NCBI GenBank assembly: GCA_963741565.1
Contig: CAVUIK010000008.1
Span: forward strand, 806,001 to 870,000
Source of the DNA: Ga0077555 sp963741565
Lineage (GTDB): Bacteria > Pseudomonadota > Alphaproteobacteria > Rhizobiales > Hyphomicrobiaceae
DNA: 64,000 nucleotides
Direction of reading: 5' to 3'
Shown here: positions 24,175-33,404 of the stretch, piece by piece
How the letters are laid out: the number at the start of each line of letters is the position of its first letter
Position numbering within the stretch: the first letter of the stretch is position 1
Translations under genes and position numbers: made by a program
Notes under the pieces: generated by a model
Database searches by the model: none
What the model was told of the DNA's origin: nothing
What the model saw: only the letters and a program-made list of their open reading frames with translations

Positions 24175-26517
24175 TTACTTCGACGGCACCGAACGGCCCG
24201 CCAACGCGCCCTGAAGTCCGGCCAGCGGCCGGAATGCAAAGCGCACCGTATGCACGCCAGCCGGCACCTCGACAGCCCTGAACAGGACGTTGGCGCGCAA
24301 CATCTCGGCCGGCGCGCCATCGATTGTCGCGAACCACCAGGGATGCCAGATATCGTTGAGCACGACATAGCCGCCATCCGGGCTGTTGACCTCAACGGTC
24401 ACCACCGAGTTTGCATACGTCAGGATCCGAACGACGCCTGGTCGCCGGTCCGCTTTGCCGCCGCGGATCTCTTCCAAAAGTACTGTCGACCGTGGATTGA
24501 AATCCGGCCATTGTCCGCTCTCGACGATCGGCGCGAACGGCGCGAACCGCGCCTCGCGCGCAAACAGCACCCGTGGCAAGGCGTTCGTGTTCTCGTAGAT
24601 GTAGCCATCAGGTGTCTCGGCGACGAGCGGCAGCGCCCCAGGTTTGAGCGCTTTGTCCATCGTCTCGATCGGGGCACCGGTCGCAATGAACCGCAGACCA
24701 AGCATGTTCGAGAGCGGCGATACATAGGACGGCATCAGCTTGGAAAATTTCCGCTGGTCCGGCAGGCCGACGTGATCCTCGGCGCCGGTCGCGCGGCTAT
24801 AGAGGCCCAGCCGGATCGGATTGTAGCCGAGCGTATTCTCCAGCCGGTGCGTCATGCTGGCGTTGGGCCAATGGAACCCGAGGCCCGCGAGCTCCACACG
24901 GTCGCGGCGCGTTTCACCGGCGACGGTCTTCTGCTTCAGCGTGGAGATGATACCATTGCGGGTCGCTGGCTCGAGCACGTCGTAGTAGGCGGGCGGCAAC
25001 GCCGAAGAGGACGTCGGACCATTGTTCCAGCTGAGATCGGCCGCGGTGATCGCAGCCAGACCCAGCGCCGCGCGCCACGGCGTCAAGGCCACGCGCGCCT
25101 GAGCCCAGACCAGCGCCGCAATTGCTGCCGCGAACGCCAACCCGCCGCCGAGCAGCGGTCCGGGCATCCGTTGCAGCCGGTCGAGGCGGATACCGAGCGC
25201 TAGGGCCGTCACCAACGCAAGCCCCACGATGGCGACACCCGCCAGAATGACGCGCGGCTCGGGTCGGACCCACGGAGCCGTGAACACCCGATGCGCGGCG
25301 TATCCGGCGAGAATCGCAGCCAACGCACCAACCAGGAACACCGCATCGGCCGGCCGCCGGTAGAGCTTCACACCCGGCAACAACTCATAGAACGCGCGAA
25401 ACGCGGGCGTGTACCAGCCGAGCGCATAAAGCAGCACCAGCACCGCGGCGAGCGTAAAGAAGCGGACCTCGCGATCCCAAAGCCGGCCGAGCGCCGCAGC
25501 CCCCGCAATCAGCAGCAGCGGGATCGCACCGATGTACATCTGGCCCACGTTCTGCGCGATGAAGAGCCCCGTGTCGGGCCATGCGAAGCTCGGCGGACCC
25601 CAATAGTCCGCCATGTGCCCGGCCGCGCCGAACAGCTGCGGCAATACAAACGTGACCAGCAGCGCCGGATGCAACGAGCCCCGGCCTGCGCCCTCAAAAT
25701 CGATGACGGGCCGGTTAGAGTCGACGGCGAGCAAAACTGTCATAAGGACGGGCACCGCGACCAGCGCCACTGTGGCGAGGCCACCGAGAACGAGCGGCGG
25801 CAGACTTTGGACAATCGTCGCCGACGGCGTGTCTGCCGTCGCCCACAACCAGAGCACGCGACCGGCCAGAACATAGAGGCACAGCAGCGCCACCTGATCG
25901 CGGCCGAGCACAATGAAACTCGCGACCACCCCGAGCAGCAGGCCGTAGCCCAACGAGCGCCGCGCAACAGTGCGATCGAGCGCCAGCAGCGCCCACGGCC
26001 AATAGGCGAGACTGAGCACCTGGCCCGTGTGCTGGATACGCCAGCCCATGGCGGCGCCGAAGCTGAACACCAGCGCAGCCAGCAGCGCACCGGCCCAGTG
26101 CCATGCCTGATCGCGAATCCACAGAATGAGACCAAGTCCACCCGCTGCGATCGCAGCCAACACGGTCATGTCAGCGGCCCACAGGCTCGGTGCGCGATTG
26201 ACCAGTGCCAAAAGCAGGAATGGCGGCGAGAAAATCATCGATTGCGGATCGGCCACCTGCGGCTGGCCGGAAAACACGAACGGGTTCCACCATGGCCAAT
26301 CGCCACGCGCGATGCTGTCAGCCAGGAACTGGATCTGCGGCTGGAAGTGCGCCTTCGCATCCCAGGGAATGGTGACAAACCCAAACACCCATGGCCATGC
26401 TATCCCGGCCAGCAGGGCAAGATAGGCCAGCAGCACCGGAAACAGCGGCCAGTCCGCGCCGGAGGAATCGCCGCTGGCCAACACCGCCCCCCTTCTCAAA
26501 GTGCTCAATCGTGCCAT
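24175..26517 (-). CDS. YfhO-like polytopic membrane protein (GT-C type)
   Basis: 780 residues: about twelve hydrophobic helices in the first 500 residues and a soluble C-terminal region of about 270 (YGYI-like EDHVGLPDQRKF... HPWWFATIDGAPAEMLRANVLFRAVEVPAGVHTVRFAFRP), the layout of YfhO proteins. An early extracytoplasmic loop has WDAKAHFQPQ with an Asp where GT-C glycosyltransferases place their catalytic acid. Family members are thought to transfer lipid-linked sugars, for example onto teichoic acid or O-antigen. Its monocistronic setting gives no substrate clue. Confidence 0.75.
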   Translation of the reverse strand: MARLSTLRRGAVLASGDSSGADWPLFPVLLAYLALLAGIAWPWVFGFVTIPWDAKAHFQPQIQFLADSIARGDWPWWNPFVFSGQPQVADPQSMIFSPPFLLLALVNRAPSLWAADMTVLAAIAAGGLGLILWIRDQAWHWAGALLAALVFSFGAAMGWRIQHTGQVLSLAYWPWALLALDRTVARRSLGYGLLLGVVASFIVLGRDQVALLCLYVLAGRVLWLWATADTPSATIVQSLPPLVLGGLATVALVAVPVLMTVLLAVDSNRPVIDFEGAGRGSLHPALLVTFVLPQLFGAAGHMADYWGPPSFAWPDTGLFIAQNVGQMYIGAIPLLLIAGAAALGRLWDREVRFFTLAAVLVLLYALGWYTPAFRAFYELLPGVKLYRRPADAVFLVGALAAILAGYAAHRVFTAPWVRPEPRVILAGVAIVGLALVTALALGIRLDRLQRMPGPLLGGGLAFAAAIAALVWAQARVALTPWRAALGLAAITAADLSWNNGPTSSSALPPAYYDVLEPATRNGIISTLKQKTVAGETRRDRVELAGLGFHWPNASMTHRLENTLGYNPIRLGLYSRATGAEDHVGLPDQRKFSKLMPSYVSPLSNMLGLRFIATGAPIETMDKALKPGALPLVAETPDGYIYENTNALPRVLFAREARFAPFAPIVESGQWPDFNPRSTVLLEEIRGGKADRRPGVVRILTYANSVVTVEVNSPDGGYVVLNDIWHPWWFATIDGAPAEMLRANVLFRAVEVPAGVHTVRFAFRPLAGLQGALAGRSVPSK

Positions 26518-26693
26518 GGCATCTTCCGCGGCCGGACGGCCGCTCTTCGGGTGAGATCGCCCTGCATATACTATCCGCCGCCGGACGGCACCCGGGCAAA
26601 CACCCGGTCGGCCCGCCCCGATTGTACGAACGCCGCAATGTGGTAATCGATAGCGTCATAAGGCTCTCACGACTTTCATAGAAGAGGCGCTCC

Positions 26694-27293
26694 ATGGAAC
26701 GAAAGCCCACACCTTCAACTGCCTCTCCCGCTGGATCTGGCACAGTCGAGCTCGTCTATTCGCCGACCGCGCGGCTCTTTCACTGGGTGACGGTGGCGAT
26801 CATTGCCACGCTCATTCCGCTCGGCCTCTACATGGTCTGGCGTGGGCAGGCCACGAACTTCGATGCGACAACCGCCACGCTCTACGACCTGCACAAGCTG
26901 CTTGGATTCATCACGTTGTGGCTGATCGTCGCCCGGCTCGTCTACCGGTTCCGGCACGGCGCGCCACCGGACGAGCCGACGCTCGAATGGTGGCAGAAGG
27001 CCGCCGCTCATCTCACGCATTGGGGCCTTTACGGCCTGCTGCTGGTGATGCCGATCCTGGGCTGGATTGGCATTTCACTCTATGACGCGCGCACGATCTT
27101 CGGGTTCATCACGCTGCCAGCGCTCGCCGCTAAGGACCAGGTCGCCGCCACGTTGGTTTTTCAACTTCACTACTGGGGCGCCTTGCTACTGGCCGCCATG
27201 GTGTGCGCACATATCGGTGCCGCGCTATTCCATCACGTCATCCGCAAGGATGGCGTACTCCGGCGGATGTTGCCCAGCCTGAAGCGGAGCTAA
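26694..27293 (+). CDS. Cytochrome b561
   Basis: 199 residues, four-helix di-haem b cytochrome of the bacterial b561 type. Helix 1 is LFHWVTVAIIATLIPLGLYM, a conserved His lies in LHKLLGFITLWLIVARLVYR, another in LTHWGLYGLLLVMP and the last in LHYWGALLLAAMVCAHIGAALFHH, giving the four axial histidines. It moves electrons from quinol, or towards superoxide, at the inner membrane. It ends 118 bases before the epimerase gene. Confidence 0.88.
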   Translation: MERKPTPSTASPAGSGTVELVYSPTARLFHWVTVAIIATLIPLGLYMVWRGQATNFDATTATLYDLHKLLGFITLWLIVARLVYRFRHGAPPDEPTLEWWQKAAAHLTHWGLYGLLLVMPILGWIGISLYDARTIFGFITLPALAAKDQVAATLVFQLHYWGALLLAAMVCAHIGAALFHHVIRKDGVLRRMLPSLKRS

Positions 27294-27411
27294 GCGCGAA
27301 GTCGGCAATCGAAGCACCATCACCTTGCGGAGGCGATGTGGGCATCCGAAGTGCAAGCAACCGTACGGATGCGAATTCGGCATCCGATACACCATCGAGA
27401 AAGACCATATC

Positions 27412-27960
27412 GTGGACGTCGTTTCGCTTGCCATTCCTGCCGTGAAGCTCGTGACGCCCAAACGATTTGGCGACATGCGTGGCTTCTTCTCCGAGACCTA
27501 TACGCGCCGCGCTTTCGTGGCGGCGGGCATCACGGATGACTTCGTACAGGACAATCATTCACGCTCGGAAAAGGTCGGCACGCTGCGCGGTCTACATTTC
27601 CAAAAGCCGCCTGAAGCCCAAGCGAAGCTCGTGCGCGTCACCAAAGGCCGCATTTTCGACGTCGCGGTCGACATCCGGCGCAGCTCACCGACGTACGGGC
27701 GACACGTCGCCGCCGAGCTTTCCGCCGAGAACTGGCAACAGCTCTATGTGCCGGTTGGTTTCCTGCACGGCTTTGTGACACTGGAGCCGGATACCGAGGT
27801 CGTCTACAAGGTGACGACATACTACGCGCCCGAATGCGACGCCGGCGTTATCTGGAACGATCCCACACTCTCGATTCCCTGGCCGCTGACCGGCGCGCCC
27901 ATTCTGTCCGGCAAGGATGCGACATTGCCGCGCCTCGCCGATTTCGCCAGCCCATTCTGA
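27412..27960 (+). CDS. rfbC: dTDP-4-dehydrorhamnose 3,5-epimerase family protein
   Basis: 182 residues, cupin-fold RfbC/RmlC. Visible are DMRGFFSETYTRRAF, the catalytic His in LRGLHFQKPP, the Asp in FDVAVDIRRSSPTYG, and YKVTTYYAPECDAGVIWNDP. The frame is open upstream to 27325, but GTG at 27412 gives the usual length and has GAGAAAG about 8 bases before it. No rfbA, rfbB or rfbD is nearby, so the dTDP sugar must come from elsewhere in the genome, or this is a relative with another NDP-sugar substrate. Confidence 0.85.
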   Translation: MDVVSLAIPAVKLVTPKRFGDMRGFFSETYTRRAFVAAGITDDFVQDNHSRSEKVGTLRGLHFQKPPEAQAKLVRVTKGRIFDVAVDIRRSSPTYGRHVAAELSAENWQQLYVPVGFLHGFVTLEPDTEVVYKVTTYYAPECDAGVIWNDPTLSIPWPLTGAPILSGKDATLPRLADFASPF

Positions 27961-28072
27961 TCCGCCTGACGCGGCATCCGAACGGGCGAACGCGGACCAT
28001 CCCTTGAAAACAGCACGACCCGGGTCCATCATACCCGCAGGTCCATCAACTCGATCGCGTTGGGAGTTCACC

Positions 28073-29254
28073 ATGGCTAATGTCGTCCTGAAGACGCCTT
28101 TGCAATATCTCGACAAAGCCGCTGGCACGTTGCGTGACATGGGCCTGCAACCGACAAAAATCGACCCGGCGCCGATCAATGCGCTGCTTGAGAAGATTGC
28201 GGATCTCGACAAGGAGAAGATAACGCTGATTGCCCGGACGCTGTCGCAAGCCGAGGTCTTCAACGAAGTCGTGCGCGAGCAAACCTCCAAGATGGAGATC
28301 GGCCAGCGTTATCAGCAGATTACCGAGGGTTTTAATTCCATTCGTGACGACGCCAAACGGCTGGTCGATCAAGTCGACGATGGCAAGATCGGGCCGCTTG
28401 AGCGCGGCACCAACATCTGGATGAAAGTAGCGCGCGGCGATATCGCCGACCGCTTCGACAATATCCGCAAGATTTACATCGACGTCTCGAAGGAGACCAA
28501 AAACCAGATCGAACGAGAGAGCAAAATTCTCGACGCCTATCGCGACTATCGTGGGGCGCTGAAGCATTCCGAGGTCATGGCGCTCGAGGTGCTGAAAAAG
28601 GCGGAAGCCAAGCTCGAGGCTGCCAAGGTTGAGCTGGGCGCTGCGTCCAAGGTGGTCGGCGAGTTCGCCGGCAAGGAACCGGCGGAGCGCGCCAAGCTGG
28701 AACTCATTCGCGACGAGCATCTGCGCCAGGTGCAGGAGGAGGAGAAGCGCTACCAGATCTCCAAGGATCTCTCCGACAACCTGACCATCTCCTACAACAC
28801 CTCCGAAGTGGTGATGGCGCGCCTCATGCAGACGACATCCGCCAAAGAGCGCGTCTACGCCCAGGCTGTGTCTTTTTTCTCAACTAACGACAGCGTGCTG
28901 ACGGCGCTCAAGGCGTCGTTCACAGGTATGTTCGGCCTGCACGAGTCCACCAAGACGCTCGACGCCATGAAGGAAGGCGTATCGCAGAGCCTGGAGACGC
29001 TGTCCGAGGTCGGCGGAAAAATCCAGGATGCCGCGATCAAATCCGGCTACGGGCCAACGATCCGGGCCGACGCCGTGAAGAAGCTGGTCGAGAGCGTGGT
29101 TACCTTCCAGGAGCGCTCCATCGAGACGATCGCTGAAATGCGCAAGTTGTCGACCCAGAACTCGGCCGAGATCCGGGAGGCCGTGGAGACCGGCAAGAAG
29201 CGCATTGCGCGGCTCGCGGCGCAGGCATCGGCGCTGCCGTCGATCGTCAACTGA
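28073..29254 (+). CDS. TelA-like coiled-coil protein (toxic anion resistance type), first gene of a three-gene module
   Basis: 393 residues, almost entirely helical and hydrophilic, no signal peptide. The order of features, LERGTNIWMKVARGDIADRF, then IDVSKETKNQIERESKILDAYRDYRGALKHSE, a central coiled coil and a C-terminal segment (LSDNLTISYNTSEVVMARLMQ ... LVESVVTFQERSIETIAEMRKLS), resembles TelA/YaaN proteins. In those a long helical bundle lies behind a partner at the membrane. This is inference from pattern; similar genes are often just called cell-surface proteins. Start ATG 28073 has GGGAG 6-7 bases upstream. The membrane-anchored protein follows 134 bases downstream. Confidence 0.6.
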   Translation: MANVVLKTPLQYLDKAAGTLRDMGLQPTKIDPAPINALLEKIADLDKEKITLIARTLSQAEVFNEVVREQTSKMEIGQRYQQITEGFNSIRDDAKRLVDQVDDGKIGPLERGTNIWMKVARGDIADRFDNIRKIYIDVSKETKNQIERESKILDAYRDYRGALKHSEVMALEVLKKAEAKLEAAKVELGAASKVVGEFAGKEPAERAKLELIRDEHLRQVQEEEKRYQISKDLSDNLTISYNTSEVVMARLMQTTSAKERVYAQAVSFFSTNDSVLTALKASFTGMFGLHESTKTLDAMKEGVSQSLETLSEVGGKIQDAAIKSGYGPTIRADAVKKLVESVVTFQERSIETIAEMRKLSTQNSAEIREAVETGKKRIARLAAQASALPSIVN

Positions 29255-29388
29255 GCACCGGCCGGCGCTTGCGCCTGTCGGCGAGCCGCGCGGTCGCGAG
29301 TGAATGAACCGGCAGGTCGGCTTTCCCATGCTGGCCTGCCCGCCAGCCGCCGCTGCGCCCCTCGTCTCCAGCACAGATTTGTCATCCC

Positions 29389-30348
29389 ATGGCCATGTCG
29401 GCTGACGCACAGATCCAATCCCCGCCGCCCAAGTCCGCCAAACTCGACGACGTCATGATCGCCATGGACGTGGTCGATATGGTGCGCCATCGCGAAGACC
29501 TCGTGCGCCGCGAGTTGAACGACTCCGGGCGCGAGGCGGAGTTGATGCAGCGCCTCAAGGAAATCTACCGCCAGCAGGGCATCGAGGTGCCGGATCATCT
29601 GCTGGTGGAGGGCGTTAAGGCGCTGAAAGAGAGCCGATTCACTTACAGGCCCGCGCCAGACGGCTGGAAACGGAAAGCACTGACCCTTTGGGCCGTCCGG
29701 GATCGCTACAAGAAGCCCGTGGGTGCAGGTCTCGCTGTCCTGTTGGGTCTATGGGGCTATCATTACGCCACCGTGACGCGGCCCGCTGAACTCGCCCGGA
29801 CTCAGGCGCAGGTCGAGATCACCGAAACGCTGCCGCGGTCGATCCGGCAGGCCCATGCCGACACACTGGCTGCCGCCAAGGCTCCCGAGGCCAAGCCGCG
29901 CGCCGACCAGCTGTTGGCCGATGGCGAGCGGGCGATTCGCGACAAGAACCGCGACGGCATGGTTGCCGCCGCCAAGGGCCTCACCGATCTGCGTGACGAG
30001 TTGGTGCGGGAATACTCCCTGACCATCGTCTCGCGCCCTGGCGAGACCAGCGGCGTTTGGCGGCGGCCGCCGCACTCGCGCGACGTGCGCAACTATTACC
30101 TCATCGTCGAGGCGATCGCGCCGAATGGCACGAAGCTGCGCTTGCCGGTTCGCAACGAGGAGACCGGCCGCGTCGATACTGTCGAGAAGTTCGGCGTTCG
30201 CGTTCCGCAGGCAACCTTCGAATCCGTGCTCGCCGACAAACGCGACGACGGCATCATCCAGAAGAACCGCTTCGGATCGAAAGAACGCGGCGCGCTCACA
30301 GTCGATTACAAGATGACCTTTGACGGCGGCATGATCACCAGCTGGTGA
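29389..30348 (+). CDS. DUF6384-like membrane-anchored protein
   Basis: 319 residues. Residues 1-100 are soluble and charged (KLDDVMIAMDVVDMVRHREDLVRREL), one membrane segment lies at about 110-125 (VGAGLAVLLGLWGYHYATV), a helical stretch follows to about 200, then a beta-rich C-terminal domain (YYLIVEAIAPNGTKLRLPVRNEETG) to the end. I believe it corresponds to DUF6384, of unknown function. Its TGA overlaps the Shine-Dalgarno region of the next gene, so translation is coupled. A second ATG two codons in is an equally good start. Confidence 0.65.
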   Translation: MAMSADAQIQSPPPKSAKLDDVMIAMDVVDMVRHREDLVRRELNDSGREAELMQRLKEIYRQQGIEVPDHLLVEGVKALKESRFTYRPAPDGWKRKALTLWAVRDRYKKPVGAGLAVLLGLWGYHYATVTRPAELARTQAQVEITETLPRSIRQAHADTLAAAKAPEAKPRADQLLADGERAIRDKNRDGMVAAAKGLTDLRDELVREYSLTIVSRPGETSGVWRRPPHSRDVRNYYLIVEAIAPNGTKLRLPVRNEETGRVDTVEKFGVRVPQATFESVLADKRDDGIIQKNRFGSKERGALTVDYKMTFDGGMITSW

Positions 30349-30356
30349 GGGACAGG

Positions 30357-31841
30357 ATGTGGACGGGACGACAGACCCTGGCCTCGATCGAGCAGACCAT
30401 CGCCAGGCTGCATCAGGAGGAATCGCGGCTGGACGGCGCGCTGAAGGCGTCCCTCGATGGCGCCGAGCGACTGCGTCAGGCCCGCGGCGAAGCGCTGAGG
30501 GAGCTCGCGCGCATCAAGCTCGATGAGATCATGGCCGGCCGCCTCGAGCGCAATCTCGATGCCACAGAACGCCATGCGACACAGCTTCTCGCAAACGGCC
30601 GTCATCGGCTGGCTGCGGAAGGCGAACGCCGGACCGCCGCCATCGCCGAACTCCAACAGGCCGAGGCGACCCGGCACGCCGCAGGCAAGGCCGTGGAGCA
30701 GGCGCTCGAGGCCGTCGAGCGTTTGCGTCTCGACGTGGAAGCGCAGCTGCAGACATCGCCAGATTGGAAATCGCGGACCGAGGAACTGCGCGTCGCCAGC
30801 GATATCGCCGGCGAAGCCGAAAAGAAGGCTGCGCAATCCCAGGCCGAACTCGGCGGCAAACAGAAGCCCTACGATGGCGATACGCTGTTCGTTTACCTGT
30901 GGGGCCGCAAATTCGGCACATCGGACTATCAGGCCGGCAATATCGCGCGGATGCTGGATCGCACGGTCGCCGACTTCATCGGCTATGCCGATGCCCGCGC
31001 CAACTACGCCATGCTGATCGAGATCCCGAAGCGGCTGGGGGAGCACGCGCAAGGCAAGCGGGCGGTCGCCAATACGGTTCGCGATGCGCGCGCCGACCTG
31101 GAGCGCCGGGCCATGATCATGGCCGGCATCGCGCCCAAGGAGACGGCACTCAACGAAGCGCGCCACAAGCTGGCCGCGACCGAAGCGACACTCGAATCGA
31201 AGCGCCAGCAGCTGAAGGCGGTCGACCAGGCGCGTGAGGCTTTGCTTGGCGACGGTGCCGTGCCCGGGTATTCGCAAGCGCTGCGCACGATCGCGGAGGG
31301 CGACTCCCAGGACGAAATCGGCCAGCTTTATGCCGAAGCGCGGCGCACGGCGACGCCTGCCGACGAAGCCATCGTACGGCGGATCGAGGAGATCGACCGG
31401 CGGTGGGGCGCCATCGAGCAGGATGTCGCGAACCTGAAAGGCCAGACCCTGGAGCTGGCCCGCCGCCGCCAGGACATCGAGAACACACGCGACCGGTTCC
31501 GCAGCGCCGGTCTCGATCATCCCCATGTCGTGTTCGGCAACGAGACCGACATCGGCCGCGTTCTCGCCAGCATCCTCGAAGGCGCCGTGCGCAGCGGCGT
31601 GCTCTGGGACCTCATTCGCGGCGGCTACAGCACGCGCAGCCCGCGCGGGCGGCCAGAGTTTGGATCGCCATCCCTGCCGTTTCCGTTTCCCATCCCGGGC
31701 GGCGGCAACAATGGTCCGTCCGGCGGCGGCTGGCGCCTGCCGGAAACGCAAGGCGGCTGGTTCCCGCCCGCCAACTCCGGCGACAGCAACTCCGGCGTCA
31801 GCAAAGACCGCGACGACTTCTCGACCGGCGGCACGTTCTAA
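30357..31841 (+). CDS. Long coiled-coil protein with Gly/Pro-rich tail, third gene of the module
   Basis: 494 residues. Residues 1-160 and 230-400 are heptad-rich helices (TLASIEQTIARLHQEESRLDG, KGQTLELARRRQDIENTRDRF). Between them is a conserved-looking patch (YDGDTLFVYLWGRKFGTSDY...IARMLDRTVADFIGYADARANY). The last 90 residues are low complexity (FPFPIPGGGNNGPSGGGW). No membrane segment or signal. ATG 30357 follows gaggga by about 6 bases; a GTG at 30345 overlapping the previous stop is possible. I do not recognise a family; its role must be read from the two co-expressed partners. Confidence 0.65.
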   Translation: MWTGRQTLASIEQTIARLHQEESRLDGALKASLDGAERLRQARGEALRELARIKLDEIMAGRLERNLDATERHATQLLANGRHRLAAEGERRTAAIAELQQAEATRHAAGKAVEQALEAVERLRLDVEAQLQTSPDWKSRTEELRVASDIAGEAEKKAAQSQAELGGKQKPYDGDTLFVYLWGRKFGTSDYQAGNIARMLDRTVADFIGYADARANYAMLIEIPKRLGEHAQGKRAVANTVRDARADLERRAMIMAGIAPKETALNEARHKLAATEATLESKRQQLKAVDQAREALLGDGAVPGYSQALRTIAEGDSQDEIGQLYAEARRTATPADEAIVRRIEEIDRRWGAIEQDVANLKGQTLELARRRQDIENTRDRFRSAGLDHPHVVFGNETDIGRVLASILEGAVRSGVLWDLIRGGYSTRSPRGRPEFGSPSLPFPFPIPGGGNNGPSGGGWRLPETQGGWFPPANSGDSNSGVSKDRDDFSTGGTF

Positions 31842-32171
31842 ACGGCCGGGCTGAAGGGACCAACTCCGCTGCCGGAGCAAGACGTGCCGAGCTATGGGCA
31901 ACCTCCTGACATCAACCAACACACGGTGTCATCCTCGCGCTTGTCGCGAGGACCCATGGCGCAGCAGACTTGAGCGAGAGATTTGCTGCAAATTCCCACC
32001 AAAATGCGCGTTCGAGGTCGCAGAGAAATGGGTCCTCGGCAACTCGGCTTCGACTCGGCCGAGGATGACAAGCGTGTTGGAGCGATTGTCGCTTCGGGTT
32101 AATTCTGCATCTTCCTGAATGCGTCGGCTGCTCATTCTTCCATCACGAGCCCTCCCCACAACGCACCACCC
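31842..32171. other. Intergenic region holding a palindromic element
   Basis: 330 bases without a gene between the coiled-coil gene and the convergent alcohol dehydrogenase gene. Its centre is the repeat element at 31927-32070; nothing else was recognised. Confidence 0.6.
31927..32070. repeat. Palindromic intergenic repeat with terminal inverted repeats (MITE/REP-like)
   Basis: 144 bases bounded by tgtcatcctcg and its complement cgaggatgaca. The left arm contains the hairpin tcctcgcg / cgcgagga and runs on to gaggacccat. The right arm starts atgggtcctc, complementary to it, and contains the hairpin tcctcggc / gccgagga. This nested-palindrome layout is that of dispersed non-coding elements common in Bradyrhizobium-like genomes. 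No open frame lies inside. It may also end transcription between the two convergent genes. Confidence 0.75.
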
Positions 32172-33230
32172 TCACGGCCGCACCACCGTCCGGCCGACGA
32201 TCTTGCCGGCTTTGAGGCTGGCCAGGACCTCGCCGACATCGGCGAGCGGGCGTTCGGCGATGGGCAGCTTCGGCACTTTGCCGCTGCGCGCCAGCACCAT
32301 CATCTCGGCCATGTCGTCGAGCGTGCCGACGTAAGAGCCCATGATAGTCGCATTCTTCAACGGGATCATCGGGACGGGCAGCGACGCCGCACCCCCATAG
32401 AGGCCGACCACGATCAGCCGGCCGCTCTTGCGCAGCGCATTGAACCCGAACGTGAACGAGGCTGCGGCACCGACGAAATCGATCGCTGCGGCGACACCGC
32501 CATTGGTCATGCGCATCAAATTTTTGACGGCGTCAGGTTGCGCCGGATCGATGGTCTCGCGAGCCCCCGCATCTTTGGCCGCGGACCACTTGGCCTGATC
32601 GACGTCGGCGACGATCGGCTGCACGTCGAGCACCGAGCTCGCCATGCGCACGCCCGACAGGCCAACGCCGCCCGCGCCGATGATCAGCAGGTCGCGGCCC
32701 GCGCCGACGAGGCCCTTCGCCTTCTTCAAGGCGCCGAACGCCGTGAGCCCCGAGCACGCATAGGTGCAGGCCTGCGCATCGTCGAGGCCGTCGAACGGGA
32801 TCAGGTACTTCGGGTCCGGCACCAGAACGTGGCTGGCGAAGCCGCCGTCGCGGTTGACCCCGAGCGCGCGCGGCTGGTTGCACAGGTGCTCATCGCCCGA
32901 TCGGCACAGATCGCACGACTGGCAACCGATCCACGGATAGACGACCCGTCGTTGACCGACGGCTGCTTCGGTTGCGGCGACGCCGTCGCCCAGCGCCACC
33001 ACCTCGCCGACGATCTCGTGACCGAGCGTGCGTGGCAACGCCAAACTGCGGCCCATGTCGACCTTGCGGCCGTTGCCGAGATCGAAATAGCCATCGGCGA
33101 GGTGCACATCGCTGTGGCAAACGCCGCACGCCGTGATCCGCACGAGCACGTCACGGCCTTTCGGCGCCGGCGTCGTCTCGGATTGCCGCACCGGTGCGGT
33201 ACCAAAGCTGGTGATGCGGTAGCTGTCCAT
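32172..33230 (-). CDS. Zinc-dependent alcohol dehydrogenase
   Basis: 352 residues, medium-chain dehydrogenase. Catalytic zinc ligands are C36 in ACGVCHSDVH and the His/Glu of GHEIVGEV; the structural zinc site is the four-cysteine lobe CQSCDLCRSGDEHLC. The NAD motif is GAGGVGLSGVRM. Start ATG 33230 has GAGG 6 bases upstream, while the open frame extends 40 codons further without support. Substrate, a primary alcohol or aldehyde, is not determinable. Divergent from the penicillin-binding protein gene. Confidence 0.88.
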   Translation of the reverse strand: MDSYRITSFGTAPVRQSETTPAPKGRDVLVRITACGVCHSDVHLADGYFDLGNGRKVDMGRSLALPRTLGHEIVGEVVALGDGVAATEAAVGQRRVVYPWIGCQSCDLCRSGDEHLCNQPRALGVNRDGGFASHVLVPDPKYLIPFDGLDDAQACTYACSGLTAFGALKKAKGLVGAGRDLLIIGAGGVGLSGVRMASSVLDVQPIVADVDQAKWSAAKDAGARETIDPAQPDAVKNLMRMTNGGVAAAIDFVGAAASFTFGFNALRKSGRLIVVGLYGGAASLPVPMIPLKNATIMGSYVGTLDDMAEMMVLARSGKVPKLPIAERPLADVGEVLASLKAGKIVGRTVVRP

Positions 33231-33404
33231 GATGGGCCTCGCGTGCTGATTTCGAAGTCGCGGGTAAGCTGTCACGCAAGCCGCCCGCCGGCAAGCAATC
33301 GTGTTTAATCGCCCGTTAACGTCCGCACGGTAATCAAACGGTGGGAGCATTTGGTCCGCGAGGGCCGTGACCCATCTTGTTCGAGCGTAGGCGCGGTCGT
33401 GGGC

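Noticed and set aside
25291..26646. 451-residue plus-strand frame opposite the YfhO-like gene
   Set aside because: Arg/Gln/His-rich complement of hydrophobic helices; no start signal or family match.
30306..31922. 538-residue minus-strand frame opposite the long coiled-coil gene
   Set aside because: The plus-strand gene is coupled to the preceding stop and has heptad structure; the minus frame shows only the high-GC shadow pattern.
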